From: Clostridium sp. JN-9
Lineage (GTDB): Bacteria > Bacillota > Clostridia > Clostridiales > Clostridiaceae
Reading direction: 5' to 3'
Assembly (NCBI RefSeq): GCF_004103695.1
Contig: NZ_CP035280.1
Coordinates: 186,001 to 250,000 of the forward strand
DNA length: 64,000 nt
Of this stretch, positions 7,874 to 15,159 are shown one piece after another. Within the stretch, counting starts at the first letter, position 1; every line of letters starts with the position of its first letter. The notes below the pieces were generated by a model. That model did not search any database. It was not told where the DNA came from and saw nothing but the letters and a program-made list of their open reading frames with translations. A program made the position numbers and the translations under genes.

Positions 7874-8884
7874 ATGGACATTAAAGCACTGTCCTCCTTA
7901 ATAAAAGAGGAATATGATATTAATGCTTCCTCCATAGAAAAGCTTAAGAATGTATACAAAATAGAATCGGATTCAGGGAAGTATTGTCTTAAAGTAATAA
8001 AATATGACTATGGTCATTTTATTTTCATTTTAAATGCAATTAAGCATCTTCAGGATAATAATTTTAAAAAAACACCAGATATTATAAGTACAATTAAATC
8101 CAGTGATTTTATACAGTTAGGCAATAATTATGCATATCTTACAAAATGGATTGACAGCAGACAGTGTAATTATAATAACCCTATTGACATTGTTATAGCA
8201 GCAGGGAAGCTGGCAGAGCTTCATAAAAAAAGTGAAGGATTTCAAATTACTCCTGAAATGAATCCACGTATAGGATGGCTTAAATGGATTGATAATTTTA
8301 AAACCAGGAAAGATGAGATATATGATTTTAAAAAAAGAATTTTAAATAAACAAAAAAAGTCACAATTTGATTCTATGTATGAAAATTGTATTGATGAAGA
8401 GATTTTAAGGTGTGATAGTTCTATTAATAATTTAGTCAGCAGCGATTATATTGAGAAAGTTAAAAGTGAGATTGCATTAAGTGGTTTTTGTCATCATGAT
8501 TTTGCTCATCACAATGTTCTCATAGAAAAAAACGGAGAAGTAAATATAATTGATTTTGATTACTGTATCCTGGATTCCCATCTTCATGATTTGTCAAGTC
8601 TTCTGCTGAGGATAATGAAGAACAACAAATGGGATATTGGCACTGCGTCATTTATATTGGATAGCTACAATAATGTAAAGACAGTTGAGAGTACAGATAT
8701 ACCTATAATCTCTGCATTTATGGAGTTCCCTCAAGACTTTTGGCAGATTGGAATACAGTACTACTGGGAAAAGCAGCCATGGGGAGAAGAGTTCTTTGTT
8801 AAAAAATTAGAGAAAATACTGGAGGATAGAGAGGATAAACAAAATTTTATAGATGAATTTAGATTTTTTAATTATAGACCATAA
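7874..8884 (+). CDS. CotS-family spore coat protein (APH/CotH-like kinase fold), paralogue 1
   Basis: The 336-aa protein has the CotS/YutH architecture. It shows an N-lobe with a Lys in YCLKVIKY (near residue 40), the catalytic-loop motif CHHDFAHHN at residues 206-214 (HxDxxxxN) and the metal-binding IIDFDY shortly after. These are the aminoglycoside-phosphotransferase-fold signatures, and the key Asp, Asn and Asp residues are present, so it may be an active small-molecule or sugar kinase. The family is known from spore coats, where its members are linked to coat glycan formation. It is the first gene of a run with the next three genes (gaps of 31, 18 and 11 nt). Its substrate is unknown. Confidence 0.85.
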   Translation: MDIKALSSLIKEEYDINASSIEKLKNVYKIESDSGKYCLKVIKYDYGHFIFILNAIKHLQDNNFKKTPDIISTIKSSDFIQLGNNYAYLTKWIDSRQCNYNNPIDIVIAAGKLAELHKKSEGFQITPEMNPRIGWLKWIDNFKTRKDEIYDFKKRILNKQKKSQFDSMYENCIDEEILRCDSSINNLVSSDYIEKVKSEIALSGFCHHDFAHHNVLIEKNGEVNIIDFDYCILDSHLHDLSSLLLRIMKNNKWDIGTASFILDSYNNVKTVESTDIPIISAFMEFPQDFWQIGIQYYWEKQPWGEEFFVKKLEKILEDREDKQNFIDEFRFFNYRP

Positions 8885-8915
8885 TTTTAATAAAGCCTAA
8901 GGAGGGAATATAAAA

Positions 8916-9101
8916 ATGAGCAAAGAGATACTGGAAACATCTGAAGAGTTTGATACTGCTAATTTAGAAGGATATAGAGAAGAGATAAAGAACCTGAAGG
9001 AATCTATTAAAAATATGAAAAAATTTAAAAAGGAAAGAGAAAAGATGGGAAAACTGAGACATAAACAAAGGAAAATAATGAAATCCATGAAGCATAAATA
9101 A
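8916..9101 (+). CDS. Small highly basic, coiled-coil-like protein of unknown function
   Basis: The 61-aa frame has a strong AAGGAGGG ribosome binding site eight nt before its ATG and sits in the operon between a CotS gene and an unrecognised gene. The first 20 residues are acidic. The rest is charged and helical, dominated by Lys, Glu and Arg (for example KNMKKFKKEREKMGKLRHKQ), with no Cys and few aromatic residues. I recognise no family. The composition suggests an amphipathic or nucleic-acid/polyanion-binding helix, or a small coat component. Being behind its own ribosome binding site and in tight operon spacing supports a real gene. Confidence 0.65.
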   Translation: MSKEILETSEEFDTANLEGYREEIKNLKESIKNMKKFKKEREKMGKLRHKQRKIMKSMKHK

Positions 9102-9119
9102 TATTTTAGGGGTGAAGTA

Positions 9120-9860
9120 ATGCAGCAGGATTTTATAAACTATCTGGAATCTAACAAAATTGCAGTTGTAAAATATTTTGAAAATGACATGAGAAATTTA
9201 AAAAATATAAGCGATGAAATGGTAATAGAGCATATAGATATTATTGTGGAATTTCAAAACAGGGTGAGAGGTTACAATGGATATATGAATAACAGAATAA
9301 ATAATAATACAGGTAAATTAATTGAAAAATATAAAGTTGATCTAAAAAAAGTAAAAAAAGCTGTAACCTCATTAAAGACATCAGCTGGGAAAAACCAAAT
9401 TGAAAAATTAATTTTATCAAATTCAGATTATAATATTAAAAAAGCTGAAGAGAGTATAAATAATATACAAAAGCTTAATTATACAGGACTTTTGATGAGA
9501 AGTATGAAAAATGAGGAAGTATGTTTAGGCAGAACATATTTTGATAATTTGAGAAAAAATGAAACCATTGAAATAATTGATGCAGATAAGTGCTGTTACG
9601 ATATGGTTGAAACAGATATTATATATTTATTTGAAAAGTTACTTAGAAAAAATATTGATTTAAACTATAGTACATTAATAAGATACTTTTGTGATAAAGC
9701 AGATTTAGGGCAAGACAGCTGCGAATTTATAAAATCATCTTTAGGATATCCTGAATATTACTTCAAATATTTGTTAAGATACAGCTGTAATAATTTTCAG
9801 GAGAAAAATATTATGAAAAAAATAAAAAAATCCTGTTCATGTGCAAACAATTTGCTTTAG
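9120..9860 (+). CDS. Unrecognised protein in the CotS/glycosyltransferase cluster
   Basis: The 246-aa protein follows GGGGTGAAGTA and lies 11 nt before the second CotS gene, so it is almost surely co-transcribed with it. The sequence is mostly helical and rich in Asn, Lys and Ile. It has no signal peptide or membrane segment. Cysteines gather in the second half and at the end (DKCCYD, QDSCEF, RYSCNN, KSCSCANNLL), which would suit disulfide cross-linking in a coat, or metal binding. The region LNYSTLIRYFCDKADLGQD resembles no motif I know. Function is unknown; a spore-surface role is inferred from neighbours only. Confidence 0.75.
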   Translation: MQQDFINYLESNKIAVVKYFENDMRNLKNISDEMVIEHIDIIVEFQNRVRGYNGYMNNRINNNTGKLIEKYKVDLKKVKKAVTSLKTSAGKNQIEKLILSNSDYNIKKAEESINNIQKLNYTGLLMRSMKNEEVCLGRTYFDNLRKNETIEIIDADKCCYDMVETDIIYLFEKLLRKNIDLNYSTLIRYFCDKADLGQDSCEFIKSSLGYPEYYFKYLLRYSCNNFQEKNIMKKIKKSCSCANNLL

Positions 9861-9871
9861 GAGTGTGATTG

Positions 9872-10900
9872 ATGGTAAATAAATATAAAGAAAAAAGCTA
9901 TTTATCTCATTACGATCTATCTATAGATTTATTTAAAGAATTTGGAGTAAATGTTACGGATGTAGCCCCTGTGAGAAATGTTTTTATAGTATCCACAGAT
10001 AAAGGTGATATGATACTAAAGAAAATTGATTATTCAGAAGAACAGCTTAAATTTATATTAAGCGGCATAAAATATGTAAAAAATAAATTCAATAGAGTTA
10101 TGGATTTTGTCAAGTTGAAAAACGGAGATATATGCCTGCCCTGGAAATCAGATTTATATTGTTTGATGTATTTAGTTCATGGAAGAGAATGTGATTACAG
10201 CAATCCAGTGGATATAAAGATTGCATCTGAGGGATTAGGAGAATTTCATAAGTCTTCTGAGGGATTTAGATCAACATATATGCATAAATACAATAATGGA
10301 AGAATAATTGATAATTTTAAAAGAAGACTTGAAGAAATCAATTTTTTTAAAAGTATAGCAAATATGCATGATACAAAAAATGAATTTGACACTATATTTT
10401 TATCTAATGTAGATTATTATATTGGAGAAATAAAAAAAAGCATAGATATTCTGGAGAAATCCCCTTATTATAAAATATGCAGCGAAGAGGACAAAATAGT
10501 GTTATGTCACCATGATTTAGCTCATCATAATATAATAATTAAAGATAATGAAGCATATTTTATTGATTTTGACTATTCAATTATTGATATAAAGGTGCAT
10601 GATTTATGTAATTTTATCAACAAGGTTATTAAAAATTTTGCTTTTGATGTGGAAAAAGCAAAGCAGATAATTAACTGCTACAATTCAGTAAATAACTTAG
10701 ATTCAAGAGAACTTAAGGTTCTATATGGAATGCTGACTTTCCCGGATGATTTTTATAATATTTCCAAGGATTATTATACAAGGCTTAAGCAGTGGGATGA
10801 AGAAGTATTTATATCAAGATTATTAAAGAAGTGCCAGTATAAGGACTATAGGGAAGAATTTTTAAAAAGTTTTTATGAATTTATAAATCATCCTATATAA
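9872..10900 (+). CDS. CotS-family spore coat protein (kinase fold), paralogue 2
   Basis: The ATG at 9872 is chosen over a TTG at 9869 because it lies 8 nt after TTAGGAG. The 342-aa protein is a clear paralogue of the 7874-8884 gene: N-lobe Lys in DMILKKIDY, the linker phrase GRECDYSNPVDIKIA, catalytic motif CHHDLAHHN at about residues 212-220, and FIDFDYSIIDIKVHDL. The intact HxDxxxxN and DFD motifs suggest phosphotransfer competence. It ends the four-gene run that starts at 7874 and converges on the second glycosyltransferase. Its substrate is unknown. Confidence 0.85.
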   Translation: MVNKYKEKSYLSHYDLSIDLFKEFGVNVTDVAPVRNVFIVSTDKGDMILKKIDYSEEQLKFILSGIKYVKNKFNRVMDFVKLKNGDICLPWKSDLYCLMYLVHGRECDYSNPVDIKIASEGLGEFHKSSEGFRSTYMHKYNNGRIIDNFKRRLEEINFFKSIANMHDTKNEFDTIFLSNVDYYIGEIKKSIDILEKSPYYKICSEEDKIVLCHHDLAHHNIIIKDNEAYFIDFDYSIIDIKVHDLCNFINKVIKNFAFDVEKAKQIINCYNSVNNLDSRELKVLYGMLTFPDDFYNISKDYYTRLKQWDEEVFISRLLKKCQYKDYREEFLKSFYEFINHPI

Positions 10901-10926
10901 CCAGGCAGAGATGCTTGGTTATTTTC
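10899..10926 (+). terminator. Intrinsic terminator after the second CotS gene
   Basis: A 9-bp stem (10899-10907 with 10912-10920, one G-U pair) begins at the stop codon and is followed by ATTTTCAT. The T-tract is modest. Confidence 0.6.
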
Positions 10927-10938
10927 ATATATAAAAAT

Positions 10939-10968
10939 AATAATTTGCAGTTATAGCTGCAAATTATT
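10939..10968. terminator. Terminator hairpin between convergent genes
   Basis: A perfect 12-bp stem (10939-10950 with 10957-10968) with a 6-nt loop overlaps the stop codon of the minus-strand glycosyltransferase and is flanked by A-rich sequence that reads as U-rich on the minus strand. Confidence 0.65.
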
Positions 10969-12097
10969 ATTTAGAAGTATTTTTAATTATTTTATTATAT
11001 GAATCTAAAGTATCTTCTGCAGTTTTATTCCAGCTGAAACTGGAAGCTCTTAAAAGTCCCTTTTTTACTAAAGAACTTTTTAAATTGTTATCTGTAAGCA
11101 CATTGTACATAGATTGCGAAAGGCAGTCTATATCATTTGGATTCACAAGCAATGCAGAATCACCTAATACTTCAGGGAGAGAAGTAATGTTTGAAGCTAT
11201 TACCGGTATACCGCAGGCCATAGCTTCAACAGGAGGAAGCCCAAAACCTTCATAAAAAGAAGGATAAACAAATAATTCAGAAGCATTATAAAAAATAGGC
11301 ATATGCTCCATTGGAATAAAACCTGGAAATAGAACTTTATCGGATATATTTAATTTAGCTGCACGATTCTTGTATAATTCATAGGACAAACCATGCTGGC
11401 CGATAATAATTAAATTTAAGTCTTTTATTTGTCTGGAAACCTTACTAAAAGCATCTAAAAGACCCATTATATTTTTTCTTGGACTGAAACCACCAACATA
11501 AAGAATAAATTTACTGCTTATAGAATAAAATTTATTTAAATAGTTTTTACAGATGTTTTTATCCATAGGTTTATATATGTCCTCACTGGCCAGGTGAGTT
11601 ACAAATATTTTATCTGATGGTATTCCAAAGCTTTTCATTATATCCATTTTTGAAAATTCTGATACGGTTATAATTCCATCGCAAAGTGATATAATACCTG
11701 GTATTTCTTCAGAAAAGATTTTTAAATATCTATCACTAACCGTTTCAGGCATTCTATAAGGGATTACATCATGAAGAGTAATTACAAATTTACAGTTTTT
11801 TTCACTTGGAAGTCCTACACCATTTTGGGGTACATGATAAAGTTGTATATCTTTATCGTATAATATATTTGGAATATTAACTTCGTCCCAAAAACTGTTT
11901 TTTACCTGTTCATTTATATTGTTTATATTAAAATTATTATTAAATTTTATTGTGGAAGCACAGTTCTCTGACATAAAAAGAAGGTAGCTATTGATGTTAT
12001 CCATCTTATTTAATGAATTTATTAGCTGGTATGTGTAGGTGCCTATGCCTGTTCCCCTATACCATTTTGCTGCACGGCCGTCAATACCTATTTTCAT
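10967..12097 (-). CDS. Glycosyltransferase family 4, spore-cluster copy 2
   Basis: The ATG at 12097 follows GAAAGGATTACCTGC and gives a start (MKIGIDGRAAKWYRGTGIGT) that aligns with the paralogue at 6626-7747; an in-frame upstream ATG at 12130 adds 11 unlikely residues. The 376-aa protein has the GT-B fold GT4 features: VTLHDVIPYRMPE in the acceptor domain, FILYVGGFSPRKN at the domain hinge and EGFGLPPVEAMACGIPV at the donor site. It is divergent from the third CotS gene, as copy 1 is from the first. Cytoplasmic sugar transfer for a spore or envelope glycan is inferred. Donor sugar is unknown. Confidence 0.88.
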   Translation of the reverse strand: MKIGIDGRAAKWYRGTGIGTYTYQLINSLNKMDNINSYLLFMSENCASTIKFNNNFNINNINEQVKNSFWDEVNIPNILYDKDIQLYHVPQNGVGLPSEKNCKFVITLHDVIPYRMPETVSDRYLKIFSEEIPGIISLCDGIITVSEFSKMDIMKSFGIPSDKIFVTHLASEDIYKPMDKNICKNYLNKFYSISSKFILYVGGFSPRKNIMGLLDAFSKVSRQIKDLNLIIIGQHGLSYELYKNRAAKLNISDKVLFPGFIPMEHMPIFYNASELFVYPSFYEGFGLPPVEAMACGIPVIASNITSLPEVLGDSALLVNPNDIDCLSQSMYNVLTDNNLKSSLVKKGLLRASSFSWNKTAEDTLDSYNKIIKNTSK

Positions 12098-12210
12098 GCA
12101 GGTAATCCTTTCAAACTTACTATATATCATTATATTAAATTCATTTTAAAAGTGTTAATAACATTCTAAATCAATTTTTAGACTCATATAGATTATAAGG
12201 GGTGATAACG

Positions 12211-13221
12211 ATGATGAGAGAATTTGAGATCGAGAGGCAGTTTGATATTAAAATTGAAAGTATTAAACCTAACAAAGGAGTATATTTGCTTAAAACTAAT
12301 AAAGGGATGAGATGTTTAAAAAAAATAAACTATGGAGTTCAGAAGCTACTTTTTGTATATGGAGCTAAAGAACACCTTATGAATAATGGATACACCAGAG
12401 TAGACAGATATTGCTGCAATATTGAAGGCAATCCTTATGCTATAGTAAACGAAGATATATACACCCTTTCAGAATGGATAGAAGGAAGAGAATGTGATTT
12501 TAAAAATAATTCAGATATTATAAATGCAACAAAAAATCTTGCTGATCTGCATTTATTATCAAAGGGCTACGAGCCGCCTGAAAACAGCAAGCTGAAAAGT
12601 GATCTTGGAAGATGGCCAAGGATGATGGAAAAAAGGCTTAAATCATTTGATAAGATGAGAGATATGATTAGAAAAAAGGGAAACAAAAGTAATTTTGATT
12701 TAAACTATATAAAATCAGTGCAGTTTTATAAAGATTACGGGAAAAAAGCCATGGATGTATTACAAAATTCAAAATATACAGAGCTTTGCTCTATAGCGGA
12801 AGAAGAAAAGAGTTTCTGTCATCACGATTACACATATCATAATATTATTATTGATAATGATAATGTTGTAAATGTAATTGACTTTGACTACTGTAAAAGG
12901 GAAGTCAGGACATATGATATTTCTGCATTTATGATTAAGGTATTGAAAAGGTCGGACTGGGATATTGAAATAGCATCTGATATCCTTAAGGCATATAATG
13001 AAGTGGATAATATAAAGAAAGAGGAATATAAAGTTTTATATGCTTTCTTGTTATTCCCACAGAGATTCTGGAGGTTAGCAAATAGATATTATTACAATGA
13101 GGTGAACTGGCCTGCAAATACATTTAATAATAAACTAGAGGAACTTATTTCAGAGCAGGAAAAGTATGTTAAGTTTATCAATGAATTTGAAAAGGTTTAT
13201 GGAAGCAATTGGTGCCAATAA
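12211..13221 (+). CDS. CotS-family spore coat protein (kinase fold), paralogue 3
   Basis: The ATG at 12211 is preferred over the GTG at 12202, which lies inside the AAGGGG ribosome binding site. The 336-aa product has the family layout: N-lobe MRCLKKINY, linker GRECDFKNNSDI, catalytic loop CHHDYTYHN at residues 203-211, then NVIDFDYCKREVRTYD. The usual alanine after the Asp-aromatic pair is replaced by Thr-Tyr, but the catalytic Asp and Asn remain. It is a single gene with its own terminator, divergent from glycosyltransferase copy 2. It is probably a mother-cell product by analogy with CotS. Its substrate is unknown. Confidence 0.85.
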   Translation: MMREFEIERQFDIKIESIKPNKGVYLLKTNKGMRCLKKINYGVQKLLFVYGAKEHLMNNGYTRVDRYCCNIEGNPYAIVNEDIYTLSEWIEGRECDFKNNSDIINATKNLADLHLLSKGYEPPENSKLKSDLGRWPRMMEKRLKSFDKMRDMIRKKGNKSNFDLNYIKSVQFYKDYGKKAMDVLQNSKYTELCSIAEEEKSFCHHDYTYHNIIIDNDNVVNVIDFDYCKREVRTYDISAFMIKVLKRSDWDIEIASDILKAYNEVDNIKKEEYKVLYAFLLFPQRFWRLANRYYYNEVNWPANTFNNKLEELISEQEKYVKFINEFEKVYGSNWCQ

Positions 13222-13226
13222 TTAAT

Positions 13227-13273
13227 TTTCAGGCATACAGAGTTAAATACAAATCTGTATGCCTGAAACTTTT
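13227..13273 (+). terminator. Intrinsic terminator after the third CotS gene
   Basis: A perfect 15-bp stem (13227-13241 with 13254-13268) is followed by CTTTTCC. Confidence 0.8.
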
Positions 13274-13304
13274 CCGGGGTACTTTAAAAAAGAGTATATT
13301 GATT

Positions 13305-13332
13305 CACCTAAATCCAATAAAATCATAATATA
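13305..13332 (+). promoter_or_regulatory. Putative sigma-K promoter for yabG
   Basis: CATAATATA at 13324-13332 fits the -10 consensus CATAnnnTA, with CACC at 13305-13308 as the -35, 15 nt upstream. In Bacillus subtilis yabG is sigma-K dependent, which supports the reading. Confidence 0.4.
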
Positions 13333-13361
13333 TACTATGATTTTATTATGGAGATGAAATT

Positions 13362-14228
13362 ATGGAAATAGGGGATACAGTGGTAAGAAAGTCTTACGGA
13401 AAAGATGTAACCTTTAAAATTATTTATAAAAAGGAAACTGAACAAGGAATAATATTTACCTTAAAGGGAATTAATCTAAGAATAGTTGCTGACTCCCCAG
13501 AAGGTGATTTGGAAATAGCTACTGAAGACAATATGAGTGAAAGTGAATTGGTTTTTAACAGGAAGGTGAATACATCAATTAAAAAGATTTTATTAAGCAG
13601 ATTAGTATCTAAAGATCAATATAGAAGTTCAAAATCACAAAGTGCATTCAGGGATGAATTATCATTTGGGAGACCTGGTAAAATACTTCATGTGGATGGA
13701 GATAAAGACTATCTGGAGACATGCCTAAAGGTATATAAACAATTAAACCTGGAGGCTGTTGGTAAAATGATATCGGAAAGCGAGCAGCCTCAGAAGGTGT
13801 TAGAAATGGTAAAGGCAATTAAACCAGATATAGTAGTAATAACAGGTCATGATGCAATCTCAAAGGGAACAACTAATTATACGGATTTAAATAACTATAG
13901 AAATTCAAAGTATTTCGTGGACACTGTAGTGCAGCTGAGAAATTATGAATCAAATTATGATGATCTGGTAATATTTGCAGGAGCGTGCCAGTCATGCTAT
14001 GAAGCTATTTTGGATGCAGGTGCTAACTTTGCAAGCTCCCCAAGCAGGGTATTGATACACTGCCTTGATCCAGTGTTCTTATGCGAAAAAATAGCATATA
14101 CAAACATAGAAAAGGTTGTTTCAATGAAGGAGGCCTTGGAAAACACCATAACGGGAACAAAAGGTATAGGAGGACTTCAGACCAGGGGAAAATACAGAGA
14201 GGGATTTCCCAAGTCTCAGTTTGTCTAA
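13362..14228 (+). CDS. yabG: YabG, sporulation-specific protease
   Basis: The 288-aa length and the sequence fit YabG: an N-terminal SH3-like start (MEIGDTVVRKSYGKDVTF), the central GHDAISKGTTNYTDLNNYRN block and LVIFAGACQSCYEAILDAGA. YabG is a mother-cell protease that processes spore coat proteins late in sporulation; in Clostridioides difficile it also cleaves germination proteins such as CspBA and pre-pro-SleC. Cys in GACQSCYEA is a plausible catalytic residue. The gene stands alone between the CotS terminator and veg, with a putative sigma-K promoter. Homology is strong; substrates in this organism are not visible. Confidence 0.92.
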   Translation: MEIGDTVVRKSYGKDVTFKIIYKKETEQGIIFTLKGINLRIVADSPEGDLEIATEDNMSESELVFNRKVNTSIKKILLSRLVSKDQYRSSKSQSAFRDELSFGRPGKILHVDGDKDYLETCLKVYKQLNLEAVGKMISESEQPQKVLEMVKAIKPDIVVITGHDAISKGTTNYTDLNNYRNSKYFVDTVVQLRNYESNYDDLVIFAGACQSCYEAILDAGANFASSPSRVLIHCLDPVFLCEKIAYTNIEKVVSMKEALENTITGTKGIGGLQTRGKYREGFPKSQFV

Positions 14229-14450
14229 GTAAAATTATATAAATCACTGCCAATATGATTGCAGGGGGAGCCCCTTTATTTGTAGAACTTAAATAAAATA
14301 TGAATATTAATAATAAAAGGGGATATAATAACAAACATAATAGTGGCTATATAGATATTTATTTCCTATTATAAGCGAGAATTAACTAACTTTATAGCGG
14401 ATAATCAGGGATAATGGTACCTTATTACATGTGTTAACAAAAAATTAATA
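14229..14450 (+). other. yabG-veg intergenic region with GC-rich inverted repeats
   Basis: The stretch begins with a GGGGGAGCCCC element at about 14264-14275 whose loop is too short for a good hairpin. A TTTATTT/AAATAAA pair follows (about 14276-14300), and an AAAAGGGG near 14316-14323 could pair back to CCCCTTT. These could end the yabG transcript. No reading frame or known RNA is seen. Confidence 0.3.
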
Positions 14451-14479
14451 TTGACAAAATAATTTGTTTACTATAAAAT
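14451..14479 (+). promoter_or_regulatory. Upstream veg promoter (P1)
   Basis: TTGACA at 14451-14456 and TAAAAT at 14474-14479 with a 17-nt spacer. Confidence 0.6.
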
Positions 14480-14490
14480 AGAATGTTTAG

Positions 14491-14519
14491 TTGACATTGG
14501 CGAGCTTATAATATATAAT
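14491..14519 (+). promoter_or_regulatory. Downstream veg promoter (P2), perfect sigma-A consensus
   Basis: TTGACA at 14491-14496 and TATAAT at 14514-14519, both exact and spaced 17 nt. The leader to the ribosome binding site would be very short. The Bacillus subtilis veg promoter is also one of the strongest known. Confidence 0.8.
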
Positions 14520-14546
14520 ATAATATGTGGAAAGAGGGTGTTTGTT

Positions 14547-14783
14547 GTGGAAAGAGGCAATGTATTGGCTACAATTAAAAGAGATATTGAGAGCCATGTT
14601 GGCGATAAGGTTACATTGAAGGCCAATGGTGGAAGAAGAAAAGTTTTCGTAAATACGGGAACAATTGAAAGGGCCTATCCAAGCATTTTTGTTATCAGAT
14701 TAGAAAACGACGCCCAGAGGACAGTGACATATAGTTATTCAGACGTTTTAACGAAGACAGTACAATTAGTGTTTTCTGCTTAA
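14547..14783 (+). CDS. veg: Veg protein
   Basis: The GTG at 14547 lies 8 nt after AAAGAGGG and gives a 78-aa product that aligns with Bacillus Veg; an in-frame GTG at 14538 is inside the ribosome binding site. The family core VTLKANGGRRK and the TYSYSDVLTKTVQLVF end are present. Veg is a small cytoplasmic protein of SH3-like barrel type. In Bacillus subtilis it stimulates biofilm matrix expression and has been linked to spore outgrowth. It is a single gene with tandem sigma-A promoters and its own terminator. Confidence 0.93.
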   Translation: MERGNVLATIKRDIESHVGDKVTLKANGGRRKVFVNTGTIERAYPSIFVIRLENDAQRTVTYSYSDVLTKTVQLVFSA

Positions 14784-14817
14784 GACAGTACAATTTTTGT
14801 ACTGTCTATTTTTTTTA
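14783..14817 (+). terminator. Intrinsic terminator after veg
   Basis: A perfect 11-bp stem (14783-14793 with 14797-14807) overlapping the stop codon is followed by a run of T. Confidence 0.88.
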
Positions 14818-14839
14818 CATTTTTTTATAATTAGAAACA

Positions 14840-14950
14840 AAAAGAAAGATGGTGGGTTTCCATCTTTCAACTATGGTATAAAAGGGTATTGAGAATTTAT
14901 GAGAGGTTATATGGTCAACAACCACGTACTATGTTACTCTCTTTTTATTT
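14840..14950 (+). other. Structured intergenic segment between veg and sipL
   Basis: Two potential hairpins lie in a non-coding stretch of 376 nt. One is a perfect 9-bp stem, GAAAGATGG pairing with CCATCTTTC, around 14844-14868. The other is an imperfect stem closed by GAGAG (14901-14905) and CTCTC (14938-14942), followed by TTTTTATTTT like a terminator. No convincing promoter precedes them. They may be a second veg terminator or a small structured RNA. The rest of the gap, to 15159, is AT-rich; I see only the sipL ribosome binding site in it. Confidence 0.35.
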
Positions 14951-15159
14951 TCATGTCAATAAGCCAAAATTGTTTTATTGCACATAAAACACAATTATAA
15001 AACATTATGATGAAATTTGTAATAATTTGATACGAAATGCTTGTGTAATTACTTTATGTAAGAGAATATATTTTTATAATAATTCTTAAAGATCAATCAT
15101 ATTTTATATGGAATGATTATATAAATTATTAGTAGATAATTTAGGAGGAGGATTATTGT

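Noticed and set aside
14840-14950. T-box or known riboswitch before sipL
   Set aside because: No T-box sequence, S-box or other known aptamer core could be read; only hairpins are visible.
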